Shown: in pieces, positions 19,398-28,740 of the stretch
How the letters are laid out: each line of letters starts with the position of its first letter
Position numbering within the stretch: the first letter of the stretch is position 1
Source: Sulfitobacter geojensis
GTDB taxonomy: Bacteria; Pseudomonadota; Alphaproteobacteria; Rhodobacterales; Rhodobacteraceae
Direction of reading: 5' to 3'
DNA length: 64,000 nucleotides
Assembly: GCF_000622325.1 (NCBI RefSeq)
Contig: NZ_JASE01000005.1
Span: forward strand, 2,666,001 to 2,730,000
Made by a program: the position numbers and the translations under genes
The notes under the pieces: model-generated
Databases searched by the model: none
What the model was told of the DNA's origin: nothing
Seen by the model: only the letters and a program-made list of their open reading frames with translations

Positions 19398-19828
19398 GCG
19401 CTGCCTATACTTACACCCGTCAAGGCCGCAGCCCCACCACTGCCGTGGTTGTGCTTGCCATCTGGACCGCGACCGTCAGCGCTTGGGCGCTGCTTGATAT
19501 GGCCCCTTGGCTGGTCGCATTGGTCGGGCTGTGCACCCTGCCCGCCATGTGGGACCACTACACAAATCCGCTCAGTGGTTTGACGCTGGAAGACGGCAAT
19601 ATCCTGTGGTTCAGCGGTAAGCGGAGGGGTGCCGTCGCCTTTGATGAAATCGACCACGTGCGCCTCGATACGCGGCTCGATTTCTCTGTGCGGGCGACCC
19701 TTGTGCTGAAAACCGGCGCGAAACTACGGCTCCCGTTCGAGGCAACACCGCCCCATGAGGCTTTTGAGCAAGCCCTGCATGCGCGCGGCCTTGCAACCAA
19801 ACGCTTTCACTTCCAGCTGTTTCAGTAA
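19394..19828 (+). CDS. Hypothetical membrane protein with two helices and a soluble C-terminal domain
   Basis: 144 aa starting with GTG that overlaps the SDR stop codon (GTGA). Two hydrophobic segments (about 17-35 and 37-52) are followed by a beta-rich domain (LSGLTLEDGNILWFSGKRRGAVAFDEIDHVRL) resembling small PH-like membrane-associated domains. I do not recognise a named family. Third gene of the pepN-SDR set; its stop lies one base from the end of the convergent transglycosylase gene. Confidence 0.7.
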   Translation: MSAAYTYTRQGRSPTTAVVVLAIWTATVSAWALLDMAPWLVALVGLCTLPAMWDHYTNPLSGLTLEDGNILWFSGKRRGAVAFDEIDHVRLDTRLDFSVRATLVLKTGAKLRLPFEATPPHEAFEQALHARGLATKRFHFQLFQ

Positions 19829-19829
19829 C

Positions 19830-20621
19830 TCAGGGTCGCGACCGTGGCCGCGTGGCATTGACCGGCTTGCAATAGTTCTGCCGCTTGAGCCAATTCGCCA
19901 TATCGCGTCGTTTAGGTGCTGAATGCATCGGCCCCCAATCCGCTGTGACGCCTTGGCCCTTACGGTTCTTATAACCGTGGATCACACCGTCACGCGGCAC
20001 TGTATGCGCCATAATACGCACCGCACAGCTCAGGTTTGCCGCCCCGTTCTTAAGCGCTGCACCGCTGCCGACATTGCATTTATACCCCCGCGCCGTGGCC
20101 GGCAGGATTTGCAACAGACCGTACCACAGCCCGCCCCCCCCCACAGCCCAGGGTTTGTAGGTGCTTTCGTGCTTGGCCAGCGCCGACATGAACCCGACCC
20201 AGAATGCGCGGCGTTCCGCTTCGCTTGCCTGCGGGTATTTCGGGCACCAGTTTTCGATGTCGGCGGGCACCAGATCGACCAGCGGCTTGCCGTGCTCTTT
20301 TAACGCGGACAGGGCCGCGCGGGTCCAAAGCTGATGACCGCCCATATGTTGCCAACGGGTGCGCGGGATCTGCCCTCTGCGCGCGGGCGGGCGTAAATCC
20401 GTCTGAAAGCTGTTGGATATGCCGTTGGATGCAGCCCCTTGTGACCCGCCGTTTTGTTGCGCGTCTGTGCTTGTCTGTCCCGCAGGGGCCGCCAGCGACG
20501 CCGCAACAGGGCGCATAGGTTCGGCGGCAACACGGGCTTGCGGACGCACCGCAGGTTCGCCGGCCACCGGGGCACCCCCTCCCAGAAGCGCAAGTGTTAG
20601 AACAAAGCCCAGATTTTTCAT
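19830..20621 (-). CDS. Lytic transglycosylase, SLT-domain (exported)
   Basis: 263 aa from MKNLGFVLTLALL, a signal peptide ending near VAGEPA; the longer frame to 20678 would precede it with charged residues and is unlikely. After a low-complexity Ala/Gln/Pro linker, residues ~110-250 form a goose-lysozyme-like fold with catalytic Glu in ALAKHESTYKPWAVGGGG and the following GLLQILPATARGY. Four cysteines (ENWCPKY, YKCNVG, LSCAVRI, NYCKPV) suggest two disulfides, fitting a periplasmic enzyme. It cleaves peptidoglycan between MurNAc and GlcNAc. Convergent with the small membrane protein gene, one base apart. Confidence 0.85.
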   Translation of the reverse strand: MKNLGFVLTLALLGGGAPVAGEPAVRPQARVAAEPMRPVAASLAAPAGQTSTDAQQNGGSQGAASNGISNSFQTDLRPPARRGQIPRTRWQHMGGHQLWTRAALSALKEHGKPLVDLVPADIENWCPKYPQASEAERRAFWVGFMSALAKHESTYKPWAVGGGGLWYGLLQILPATARGYKCNVGSGAALKNGAANLSCAVRIMAHTVPRDGVIHGYKNRKGQGVTADWGPMHSAPKRRDMANWLKRQNYCKPVNATRPRSRP

Positions 20622-20879
20622 CGCGCCACTATGCAAAGCAAATCCCGCCAATGGCAAGCACACGGGCTTTTGGCGCAAAAACGTCGCAACAAAGCGCCCT
20701 TAGTCAAGCGAATCGTCGCCATTCACTGGACAATCCGCGCATTCATTCCCCCGGCACCTGCCCCAAAATCCCCATATTAGCGGGACAATAACCGCGAATT
20801 AATCGCACCCCCGCCACGGTTACGCCCCAATGGTCCAGCAGTTTGAACGCAACGAAAACGTGTTACTGGATCACATTTG

Positions 20880-22178
20880 ATGAGACCTCTCAGCGCCTTC
20901 TTTCAAAAGCACATGCCCCCTCTGGCCGGTATCCTGAGCCCGAAAGAGGTTCCGGCGCCAGTCACCCCTGTGCCGCCAACGGCGATCAAGCGGCGCGTTC
21001 CGCGCACAGTGATGCCCGTGCCTGTTGAAGAAGTGCTGCACATCCCTTGCCCTGATCCCACTGCCGAAGATTCATTTCGCGACAAACATCTCGCCTCCGC
21101 CCAGTTTCTGGTGCGTCAGGAACGCTGGTCCGATCTGATCGAAGCGATCAAGATCGCGGATGCCCGCCGTCACATGACCCCCGGCACCATGCCAATTGCC
21201 GATTTGCTGTCCTTCGGGGCACGTGCGGATGTGGTGCACGCGGCCGAACATGTGCTGATGGACGGCAAACCGCCGAAGGGCGCACCCATCCTTGCCGGTA
21301 TCGAAGCGCTGGAACATGAGCTGGTCGACCACCCCAATTGTTATGTGATGGCCTGTATTGTGGCGCAGGCGCATATGGATATCGCTTGGGCATGGCGCGG
21401 CAATGGCTGGGACATCGAAGTGCCCGCCCGCAACCGCGCAGCCTTTACCGCGCATTTCGACCGTGCCGCCGACATCATGGCAGAGTTCTGCCCGCAGTCG
21501 CTGAACTCGCCCTTGCTGGCCGCGACCGGCTGTGCGCTTTTGGGCGGCATCGAAAAGAACAAACGCCAGGTCGCCGACAGCTACGAAGCGCTGATTGACC
21601 TTAACCCCGCGAACCCCCGCCCGATGCGGGCGATGGGCAACCACCTGTTGCCACGCTGGTACGGTTCATACCCCGAGCTGGAGTTGGAAGCCCGCCGCAC
21701 TGCGGCCCGCACAGAAAAAACCTGGGGTGCCGGTGGCTATACCTGGGTGCAGTTTGACGCGATTTCCTGTGATGATCAGGCCTGTGCCAACCTTGATCTG
21801 GATTTCTTTATCGAAGGTCTGCGCGATATTCTGACCCGCAAACCGGACGCCTACACGGCCAATCTGCTGGCCGCCTATTGTGCCAACTCCATCGGCCAAA
21901 GCTTTTCGGGCAATGATCAGGCCGACCTGATCCGCGCCCAGATTTCCGAGTGTTCACAATGGATTGTCCGTGAACATTTGACCGAACTGCACCCGATGAT
22001 CTGGGCCCATGCGGCGCGCGGTTTTGACAACAACCTGCGCATCCACTCGCCGGGCCGCTTTGCCGCTTCGGGGCGCGATGACGCGGTGCGGTTGATCTCG
22101 TCGCTGTTCAGCTCGGAAATTGCTTCGGGCAAGCGGATCGTCTTTACCGAAACCGGTCCCGTCGCCATGGAAGCCTGA
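20880..22178 (+). CDS. Unrecognised 432-residue soluble protein
   Basis: No family recognised. The start is the ATG at 20880; a TTG directly before it is also open. Residues 1-60 are Pro-rich and basic with no signal peptide. From about 65 the protein is helical with repeated tryptophans and cysteines (HPNCYVMACIVAQAHMDIAWAW, NSPLLAATGCALLGG, LIDLNPANPRPMRAMGNHLLPRW), the latter resembling a TPR-like helix pair. Codon use matches its neighbours. It stands alone between the divergent transglycosylase and a PlsC-type gene, without an operon partner. A lineage-restricted cytoplasmic protein is the best description. Confidence 0.7.
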   Translation: MRPLSAFFQKHMPPLAGILSPKEVPAPVTPVPPTAIKRRVPRTVMPVPVEEVLHIPCPDPTAEDSFRDKHLASAQFLVRQERWSDLIEAIKIADARRHMTPGTMPIADLLSFGARADVVHAAEHVLMDGKPPKGAPILAGIEALEHELVDHPNCYVMACIVAQAHMDIAWAWRGNGWDIEVPARNRAAFTAHFDRAADIMAEFCPQSLNSPLLAATGCALLGGIEKNKRQVADSYEALIDLNPANPRPMRAMGNHLLPRWYGSYPELELEARRTAARTEKTWGAGGYTWVQFDAISCDDQACANLDLDFFIEGLRDILTRKPDAYTANLLAAYCANSIGQSFSGNDQADLIRAQISECSQWIVREHLTELHPMIWAHAARGFDNNLRIHSPGRFAASGRDDAVRLISSLFSSEIASGKRIVFTETGPVAMEA

Positions 22179-22371
22179 CCTTTCGAAACGCAGCGCGTGC
22201 CTTAGCGTCAGGTTTCATATTGCAGTCCTACGTCATTTGACACATTAGAGACATACCAGCGCCCGCCGCTGATCCCGGTTTCGCGCAAGTCATGACGCAG
22301 CCCGTGGGACGACCTTTGCGACGTTCATGGCCCCCTGTTGCCCCGCTTTGGGCAGCGATTTAGTGGATGCC

Positions 22372-23133
22372 ATGCAAAACCGACCCAACGCGCCAACCCC
22401 GATTGATCCCTTCCTCGTCCGCCTGCTGAAACGCACGGTTCTGGTCCTGCTCGGGCCATTCTATTTCCTGATCATCGCGTTTGTTCCACTGCTCTGCGCC
22501 GGGCGCAAAGGGTTTCGCGGCTGGTATTGGCGACTGGTCAAACGCTCCTGTTCGCGGCTTTTGTGGTTGCTTAGCATACGCGCGGACATGACTGTGGCAG
22601 ATCGGGCCGCGCTGGCCAGCGATACCGGCAGCATCATCGTGATCAACCACCGCAGCCATCTGGACGGGTTTGCCCTGATGCATGTGGTACCCGATGCAAA
22701 ATGGTTCACCTTCGCCGCCAAAAGCGAGTTCTGGAAAAGCAAGCTGTTGCGCACCGGTTTCGACGGGGCTGGTCTGGTACCGATTGAACGCGCCAGCGGA
22801 TCTGTCGCAATGGAAACCCTGACTGCGGCCGTACACGCGATGCCGCCACGCCGCTCTGTGGTGCTGTTTCCCGAAGGCACCCGCACCAAAACCCAGTCCT
22901 TGGGGGAATTCAAAGCAGGTGCCGTGCTGGTCGCGCGCCAGACCGGCCGTACGATCACCCCGATTGTGATCCACGACAGTGACCGTCTTTTGCCGCGCGG
23001 TGCGCATGTCCCTGCCAGCGGCACCATCCACATCGAAGTGCTTGACCCGTTCATCTGCGATCTCGACGCGCCTGTGGATGATGACGTTGCCCGCCTGCGT
23101 AACAGCATGATGGCGGCCTTTGACGCGCCTTAA
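22372..23133 (+). CDS. 1-acyl-sn-glycerol-3-phosphate acyltransferase (PlsC type)
   Basis: Membrane-associated acyltransferase of phospholipid synthesis, 253 aa from MQNRPNAPTP; a longer frame to 22327 has no ribosome site. An N-terminal hydrophobic segment (about 20-40) anchors it. Motif I appears as NHRSHLDG (the HxxxxD pair), motif III as the FPEGTRTKTQSLGEFKAG block, and PIVIHDS as the later strand, all typical of lysophosphatidate acyltransferases. Stands alone, about 125 bp before gatB. Other lysophospholipid acyltransferases share these motifs, so acceptor specificity is inferred. Confidence 0.88.
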   Translation: MQNRPNAPTPIDPFLVRLLKRTVLVLLGPFYFLIIAFVPLLCAGRKGFRGWYWRLVKRSCSRLLWLLSIRADMTVADRAALASDTGSIIVINHRSHLDGFALMHVVPDAKWFTFAAKSEFWKSKLLRTGFDGAGLVPIERASGSVAMETLTAAVHAMPPRRSVVLFPEGTRTKTQSLGEFKAGAVLVARQTGRTITPIVIHDSDRLLPRGAHVPASGTIHIEVLDPFICDLDAPVDDDVARLRNSMMAAFDAP

Positions 23134-23259
23134 ACCGTCGACAGCGCCTGAAAACCCCTCATGCCCGCCTGCGCGCCTTGCGATATCGCGCCCCTGCTCT
23201 TGCAGCACCCCGCCGCCTGTCCTAAGACCGGAACAACACCAGCGCACACGAGGCCACCC

Positions 23260-24768
23260 ATGCTTGATCTGACATACGACACCCCGAAACCCCGCGTGAT
23301 TGCAGGCGCAAAACACGACTGGGAACTTGTCATCGGTATGGAGGTCCATGCGCAGGTCTCTTCGAACTCGAAACTCTTTTCCGGTGCCTCGACGCAATTC
23401 GGCGCGGAACCCAACAGCAATGTGGCCTTCGTAGATGCTGCCATGCCGGGTATGCTGCCTGTCATCAACGAATATTGCATCGAACAGGCGGTGCGCACGG
23501 GCTTGGGCCTGAAGGCAGAAATCAATCTCAAATCCGCTTTTGACCGCAAGAACTACTTCTACCCCGACTTGCCCCAAGGCTATCAGATTTCGCAACTCTA
23601 CGAACCCATCGTCGGCGAAGGCGAAGTGCTGGTGGAACTAGGCGATGGCACCGCCCGTCTGGTGCGCGTTGAACGCATCCACATGGAACAGGACGCGGGC
23701 AAATCCATTCACGATATGGACCCGAACATGTCTTTCGTTGACCTGAACCGTACCGGTGTCTGCCTGATGGAAATCGTCAGCCGCCCCGACATTCGTGGCC
23801 CCGAAGAAGCGGCCGCATACCTTGCCAAATTGCGCCAGATTCTGCGTTATCTCGGCACTTGCAATGGCGACATGCAGTCCGGCGCGATGCGCGCGGATGT
23901 GAACGTGTCGATCTGTCGTGTGGGCCAGTACGAGAAATATCAGGAAACACAGGACTTTTCCCACCTCGGAACGCGGTGCGAGATCAAGAACATGAACTCC
24001 ATGCGCTTTATCCAGCAGGCCATTGACGTCGAAGCCAAGCGCCAGATCGCCATTGTCGAGGCCGGCGGTGAAGTCACGCAGGAAACCCGCCTGTTCGACC
24101 CTGACAAACAGGAAACCCGCTCCATGCGCTCGAAAGAAGAAGCGCATGATTACCGGTATTTCCCCGATCCCGACCTTCTCCCGCTTGAGATTGAACAGGC
24201 GTGGGTGGACGATATCGCCGCCAATCTGCCCGAATTGCCCGACGCCAAGAAAGCGCGCTTTATCAACGACTTCGGACTGTCGGATTATGACGCATCGGTT
24301 CTGACGGCGGATCTGGACAGCGCCGGATATTTCGAAGCTGTGGCGCAGGGGCGCGACGGCAAAATGGCCGCGAACTGGGTGATTAACGAATTGTTTGGCC
24401 GTCTGAAGAAGGACGAAAAGGACATCTCCGACAGCCCCGTCACCCCTGCGCAGTTGGGTGAAATCGTTGATTTGATCAGCTCTGATGCCATTTCGGGCAA
24501 GATTGCCAAAGACGTTTTCGAAATCAGTTATACCACAGGCCGTAACCCCGCAGAGATCGTCGAAACCGAGGGCATGAAGCAGGTCACCGACACCGGTGCC
24601 ATCGAAGCGGCGGTGGACGAGATCATTGCGGCTAACCCCGATCAGGTGGCGAAAGCGCAGGCCAACCCGAAACTGGCGGGCTGGTTTGTCGGTCAGGTGA
24701 TGAAAGCCACGGGCGGCAAGGCAAACCCGAAAGCGGTAAACCAGATCGTCGCGGCCAAGCTGAAGTAA
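23260..24768 (+). CDS. gatB: Asp-tRNA(Asn)/Glu-tRNA(Gln) amidotransferase subunit B
   Basis: tRNA-binding and kinase subunit of GatCAB, which converts Glu-tRNA(Gln) to Gln-tRNA(Gln). 502 aa from [11 protein letters not shown], with GAGG 7 bases upstream; the open frame extends to 23161 but that would be longer than the family. The hallmark [22 protein letters not shown] (near residue 24) and [16 protein letters not shown] are intact, followed by the [10 protein letters not shown] and [17 protein letters not shown] blocks and the YqeY-like helical tail ending NQIVAAKLK. gatC and gatA are not in the window. An intergenic palindrome begins at its stop codon. Confidence 0.97.
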   Translation: MLDLTYDTPKPRVIAGAKHDWELVIGMEVHAQVSSNSKLFSGASTQFGAEPNSNVAFVDAAMPGMLPVINEYCIEQAVRTGLGLKAEINLKSAFDRKNYFYPDLPQGYQISQLYEPIVGEGEVLVELGDGTARLVRVERIHMEQDAGKSIHDMDPNMSFVDLNRTGVCLMEIVSRPDIRGPEEAAAYLAKLRQILRYLGTCNGDMQSGAMRADVNVSICRVGQYEKYQETQDFSHLGTRCEIKNMNSMRFIQQAIDVEAKRQIAIVEAGGEVTQETRLFDPDKQETRSMRSKEEAHDYRYFPDPDLLPLEIEQAWVDDIAANLPELPDAKKARFINDFGLSDYDASVLTADLDSAGYFEAVAQGRDGKMAANWVINELFGRLKKDEKDISDSPVTPAQLGEIVDLISSDAISGKIAKDVFEISYTTGRNPAEIVETEGMKQVTDTGAIEAAVDEIIAANPDQVAKAQANPKLAGWFVGQVMKATGGKANPKAVNQIVAAKLK

Positions 24769-24787
24769 GGCGGAGTTCACCCCGCCA
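24765..24787. repeat. Imperfect intergenic palindrome at the gatB stop
   Basis: GTAAGGCGG ... CCCCGCCAC with a loop AGTTCA; the element includes the gatB TAA. A degenerate copy of the palindrome family seen at 2795-2820. Confidence 0.45.
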
Positions 24788-24806
24788 CGTGTCGCGAAAT
24801 TAGAAA

Positions 24807-24828
24807 GGCGGGATCAATCCCGCCCTAC
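24807..24828. terminator. Palindrome/terminator GGCGGGATCAATCCCGCC
   Basis: Perfect 8-bp arms with a CA loop, then CTACGG. Sits 15 bp before the thioesterase start, in tandem with the copy at the gatB stop. Likely terminates gatB or is a dispersed palindromic element; the lack of a T-run favours the second. Confidence 0.55.
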
Positions 24829-24842
24829 GGAAAGCCAAACCG

Positions 24843-25322
24843 ATGACCCAACCCTTCCGCTCCAGCCTGATGACGGTGAAACCCGAATGGATTGATTTCA
24901 ACGGTCACCTCAACATGGCGTATTACAACGTGTTGTTCGATCAAGGTGTTGATGAACTCTACCCGCAGATCGGGTTTGGCTATGACTATGTAAAATCAAC
25001 CGGCTGCACGACATATGTCGCTGAATTCCATGTCTGTTATCTGCGCGAACTTCACGAAGGCAACGAGGTTTACGCCACCTTCCATCTGGTCGATTTCGAC
25101 GAAAAGCGGTTTCACAGCTATAGCGAGCTTTACCACAAGGACGGCTGGCTTGCCGCCACGGCCGAGGGGTTGACCCTGCATGTTGATCAATCCGGGCCTA
25201 AAGTTGCCCCGATGCCGCAGGCAATTCAGGACAAAATGGCCGCCTATAAAGCCGCGCAAACAACCCCGATCGACCCCGCGCGCATTGGCCGCAAAATCTC
25301 GCTGACGCGCAAGGCGAACTAG
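24843..25322 (+). CDS. Acyl-CoA thioesterase, hot-dog fold (4-hydroxybenzoyl-CoA thioesterase-like)
   Basis: 159 aa. Residues 16-40 read PEWIDFNGHLNMAYYNVLFDQGVDEL, the active-site loop of YbgC/FcbB-like hydrolases, with Asp in DFNGH as candidate catalytic residue. A single hot-dog domain follows with AEFHVCYLRELHEGNEVYATF. It should hydrolyse an acyl-CoA, but the acyl group is unknown; betainyl-CoA or hydroxybenzoyl-CoA thioesterases have similar sequence. Separated from gatB by two palindromes and from the DUF4177 gene by about 110 bp, so probably its own unit. Confidence 0.82.
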   Translation: MTQPFRSSLMTVKPEWIDFNGHLNMAYYNVLFDQGVDELYPQIGFGYDYVKSTGCTTYVAEFHVCYLRELHEGNEVYATFHLVDFDEKRFHSYSELYHKDGWLAATAEGLTLHVDQSGPKVAPMPQAIQDKMAAYKAAQTTPIDPARIGRKISLTRKAN

Positions 25323-25431
25323 CGCAGCCGCCCGCGAAATCACGCGCCGAAATGAGCGCTTTCCATCTGTGGCCCGTTCCCTTTCCCGATCCCATGGGCT
25401 ACACCGCTTTGACCCAAATCAGAGACATCCC

Positions 25432-25950
25432 ATGCCCCGTTTTGAATACAAAGTTGTGCCCGCCCCGCAAAAGGGCCTGAAAGCCAAAGGCGTCAAAGGG
25501 GCCGAGGCGCGGTTTTCCCATGCGCTGCAGGAATTGATGAATGGATTGGCGGGATATGGCTGGGAATACCAGCGCGCTGAAACGCTGCCCAGCATCGAAC
25601 GCGCGGGCCTGACATCGACCACCACCGAGTGGCGCAATGTGTTGGTATTCCGCCGCCTGCGCGAAACCGACACGGAGGCATTTGCCCCCGAACTGCTGCC
25701 CCCACCGTCCGACGCCGCGGCCCGTGAAGCGGAAGTCGCGCAAAAAGAGACGCCCCCCGCAGATGCCGATGCCGGGGGTGAAACAGCCAAGGACGCGCAA
25801 AACGACGCAGCCGAATCCGAAAAAACCGACACCGCCGAAAAGACATCCGCCTGGGACAACGGCGTCGAAGACACCAAAGATGTCGAGGGCATCGGCTCGA
25901 CGCTTGAAACACTCGCCGCTTCGCGAAAGACTTCTAAAACAGATGGTTAA
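25432..25950 (+). CDS. DUF4177 domain protein with acidic tail
   Basis: 172 aa from MPRFEYKVVPAP; the open frame reaches 25369 but the DUF4177 fold begins right at this Met. Residues 1-75 form the domain (FEYKVVPAPQKG, LNGLAGYGWEYQRAETLP, WRNVLVFRR). The rest is a low-complexity Ala/Glu/Lys/Thr-rich tail, probably disordered. No signal or membrane segment. Function unknown. It ends 9 bp before the convergent bolA. Confidence 0.72.
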   Translation: MPRFEYKVVPAPQKGLKAKGVKGAEARFSHALQELMNGLAGYGWEYQRAETLPSIERAGLTSTTTEWRNVLVFRRLRETDTEAFAPELLPPPSDAAAREAEVAQKETPPADADAGGETAKDAQNDAAESEKTDTAEKTSAWDNGVEDTKDVEGIGSTLETLAASRKTSKTDG

Positions 25951-25959
25951 ACGGCACTC

Positions 25960-26217
25960 TTAAACGTCTAGATCAAGTGCCAATGCATGAATACGCCCCA
26001 TCAGTTCCGGCCCGATTGCCCCGTGTACGGCACGGTGACGGGCGATCCGGGACAACCCGTTAAACGCCTCTGCCCGAATACGAACATTGAAATGACTCTC
26101 GCCGCCCTCTTGAAATCCTGCATGTCCGCGATGACTTTCACTGTCATCCACCACATCCAACTCCCGCGGCGACAGTGCCGCTTGCAACCGCGCTTCAATC
26201 TCTTGCGTTTTCGACAT
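25960..26217 (-). CDS. BolA family protein
   Basis: 85 aa from MSKTQEIEARLQAA; the larger open frame to 26451 has no family match upstream. The BolA fold is clear: DVVDDSESHRGHAGFQ, then ESHFNVRIRAEAFNGLSRIARHRAVHGAIGPEL and IHALALDL. BolA proteins act with monothiol glutaredoxins in [2Fe-2S] handling. It diverges from the J-domain gene, about 76 bp between starts. The bolA / J-domain / cobS / cobT neighbourhood recurs in alphaproteobacteria. Confidence 0.92.
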   Translation of the reverse strand: MSKTQEIEARLQAALSPRELDVVDDSESHRGHAGFQEGGESHFNVRIRAEAFNGLSRIARHRAVHGAIGPELMGRIHALALDLDV

Positions 26218-26293
26218 ATTTTTTCGCTTTGCCCCCTTCAATATCGCCCCACAGCCTCTAGACTGACCAGCCTGAGTCGGAAAGGTCCAAGAC

Positions 26294-26920
26294 ATGAGCA
26301 AATCTGATCCCTTTGGTTTCGACATGTCCGTGTCGTCGTCAAAAAAGAAGAACCCGCGTGGCCGGCGCGGCATGTCCGGCGCGTCCGAGACATCGGTGCG
26401 CATCTGCGACCATGACGGTTGTGACGAAGCCGGCAAGTTCCGCGCGCCCAAAGCGCCAGACGTGCTGGATGATTATTTCTGGTTCTGCCAGCAGCACGTG
26501 CGCGAATATAACCTCAAGTGGAACTTCTTTGACGGCACGACGGAGGCCGAATTGAACGCCCAACAATCCGAGGATAAAGTCTGGGAGCGCAAGACGAAGC
26601 CTCTTGGCGATCCCGAGGCCCGTGCATGGGCGCGATTGGGCATCGAGGACCCGCATCAGGTGCTGGGCAAGAACGCCACGCAGAACCCCGGCAAAGGCGC
26701 GCAATCGGGCCGCCGCCTGCCCCCCACCGAGCGCCGCGCGGTCGAAATTCTGGAGGTCAAGGACAACATGACCAAGCCGGAAATCCGCAAAGCCTATAAG
26801 GTGCTGATCAAGGTGCTGCACCCTGATATGAACGGCGGTGACCGTTCGCAAGAAGACCAGTTGCAGCAAGTGATGTGGGCATGGGACCAAATCAAGGGCA
26901 GCCGCAGCTTCAAGGATTAA
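26294..26920 (+). CDS. J-domain protein with N-terminal zinc-ribbon-like segment
   Basis: 208 aa. The C-terminal ~65 residues are a J domain (AVEILEVKDNMTKPEIRKAYKVLIKVLHPDMNGGD) with the HPD tripeptide that stimulates DnaK ATPase. The N-terminal part has CDHDGC and, 22 residues on, CQQH, a C-x4-C...C-x2-H set that may bind zinc, followed by REYNLKWNFFDG. The J domain is at the C-terminus, unlike DnaJ, so the front part probably selects the client. Faces bolA divergently and precedes the TPR gene by 37 bp. Confidence 0.88.
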   Translation: MSKSDPFGFDMSVSSSKKKNPRGRRGMSGASETSVRICDHDGCDEAGKFRAPKAPDVLDDYFWFCQQHVREYNLKWNFFDGTTEAELNAQQSEDKVWERKTKPLGDPEARAWARLGIEDPHQVLGKNATQNPGKGAQSGRRLPPTERRAVEILEVKDNMTKPEIRKAYKVLIKVLHPDMNGGDRSQEDQLQQVMWAWDQIKGSRSFKD

Positions 26921-26957
26921 CCGCTTGGCCTCTGAGCGCCAGGGCAAGGAGGCCAGG

Positions 26958-28610
26958 ATGGACTACCCTTATGATTTGGGCGCATATTCGCGCCAGATAA
27001 CCACCAAAAGCGCCGAGGCGCAGCTGTGGTTTGATCGCGGATTGAACTGGATTTACGGCTTTAACCACAAAGAAGCGATTGCCTGTTTCAAACGCGCCGC
27101 AGAGGCGGATCCGACTTGCGCCATGGCCTATTGGGGCCATGCCTATGCCGCCGGTCCCAATTACAACATGCCGTGGGAGTTGTACGATTCCAAAGGCTTG
27201 GCCGATGCGCTGGCGGAGGCATATAGCGCCACGCGCAAAGCCTTGGTACATATCGCGCATATGAGCCCGCCGGAAAAGGCCCTGATCAACACATTGATCC
27301 ACCGTTATCCGCAACGCACGCCCGTTGACGATATGGCCCCGTGGGATCACGCCTTTGCCGACGCAATGCGCGAGGTTCAGGCCGAATTCCCCGATGACGC
27401 CGACATCGCCGCGATCCATGTTGATGCTTTGATGAACCTCACACCGTGGAACATGTGGGACCTGCCCACCGGTGCGGTGGCCAAAGGTGCCGCCACGATT
27501 GAGGCGCGCGCGGTTCTTGAACGCCAGATGACCTTGCCGGGCGGCATGGCCCATCCCGGTGTGCTGCACCTCTATGTGCATCTGATGGAAATGTCGCCCT
27601 TCCCCGAACAGGCGCTTAAGGCCAGTGATGTGCTGCGCACGCTGGTACCTGACGCGGGCCATATCGTGCACATGCCCAGCCATATTGATGTGCTTTGTGG
27701 CCATTATGAAAACGTCGTGCGCTGGAACGAAAAGGCGATTGAGGCAGACCTGAAGTATTACGAAGCCGAGGGCGCATTCAACATCTACACCGGTTACCGG
27801 CAACACAACTATCATTTCGTGATCTACGGTGCCTTGTTCTTGGGGCAATATGAACCCGCGATGCGTGCCGTGCGCGGCATGGACGCCACCACGCCAGATG
27901 CGCTGCTGGACATCAAATCGCCGCCGATGGCCGATTTCTTTGAGGCCTATCTTAGTATGGAACCCCATGTGCTGATCCGTTTTGGCATGTGGGAAGACAT
28001 CCTGAAACTGCCCCTGCCCGCAGACGTTGAAACCCGCTGCACCAAGGTCGCGATGATCGAATACGCCAAGGCGCTGGCCCTGTCCGCCCTTGGTCGCGTT
28101 CCCGAAGCCGAAGCGCAGCACGCGGTTTTCACTGCCGCGAAGGCCCGCGTGCCAGACACCCGCCTGTTGCACAATGTGCGCGCCATCGACCTGCTTGAAA
28201 TCGCCACCGCCATGCTGGACGGGGAACTTGCCTATCGTAAGGGTGAGTATGAAATCGCCTTCAAACGCCTGCGCGATGCGGTCGCGCTGGATGATGCCCT
28301 GCCCTACGACGAACCTTGGGGCTGGATGCAGCCCACCCGCCATGCGCTTGGCGCATTGTTGTCTGAACAGGGCCATTTCGATCAAGCCGAAGAGGTGTTT
28401 CGTCAAGACCTCGGCCTTGCCGCCGGATTGCCCCGCGCCTGCCAGCATCCCGATAACGTCTGGGCTTTGCGCGGGCTATACGACTGTCTGGTGGCGCAAG
28501 GGAAAACAGCGGAAACCGCCCATCTTAAACTGCGCTTGGATCTGGCGGATGCCCGCGCGGATCGCCCCGTCAAAGCGGCCTGCGGCTGTGCACAGGCGGC
28601 TATGTCGTGA
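26958..28610 (+). CDS. Tetratricopeptide-repeat protein of unknown role
   Basis: 550 aa starting at MDYPYDLGAYSRQ, chosen because AAGGAGG lies 6 bases ahead; a TTG at 26925 is also in frame. Helical pairs with TPR spacing are visible at 25-60 (LWFDRGLNWIYGFNHKEAIACFKRAAEADPTCAMAYWGHA), 240-265, and again at 440-500 (ALGALLSEQGHFDQAEEVFRQDLG). A patch HMPSHIDVLCGHYENVVRWN near 235 and a Cys pair at the end (CGCAQ) are striking. No signal peptide or membrane segment. It interrupts the usual J-domain / cobS succession. A protein-binding scaffold is likely; partner unknown. Confidence 0.8.
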   Translation: MDYPYDLGAYSRQITTKSAEAQLWFDRGLNWIYGFNHKEAIACFKRAAEADPTCAMAYWGHAYAAGPNYNMPWELYDSKGLADALAEAYSATRKALVHIAHMSPPEKALINTLIHRYPQRTPVDDMAPWDHAFADAMREVQAEFPDDADIAAIHVDALMNLTPWNMWDLPTGAVAKGAATIEARAVLERQMTLPGGMAHPGVLHLYVHLMEMSPFPEQALKASDVLRTLVPDAGHIVHMPSHIDVLCGHYENVVRWNEKAIEADLKYYEAEGAFNIYTGYRQHNYHFVIYGALFLGQYEPAMRAVRGMDATTPDALLDIKSPPMADFFEAYLSMEPHVLIRFGMWEDILKLPLPADVETRCTKVAMIEYAKALALSALGRVPEAEAQHAVFTAAKARVPDTRLLHNVRAIDLLEIATAMLDGELAYRKGEYEIAFKRLRDAVALDDALPYDEPWGWMQPTRHALGALLSEQGHFDQAEEVFRQDLGLAAGLPRACQHPDNVWALRGLYDCLVAQGKTAETAHLKLRLDLADARADRPVKAACGCAQAAMS

Positions 28611-28740
28611 CGTTCATAAAACAAACTGGCCTGAACGGGGAATAAACCCTTAGGCCAACCCTTGCGGCTATCCCCGATATGTTGCACCAATTGCCCGAAC
28701 AAATCTCCCCCCGCGGGAGAACCGATGAAAGGACGACCTC

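Noticed and set aside
26910..28448. 512-codon minus-strand frame opposite the TPR gene
   Set aside because: Shadow frame; the plus-strand TPR gene has a strong ribosome site and repeat pattern.
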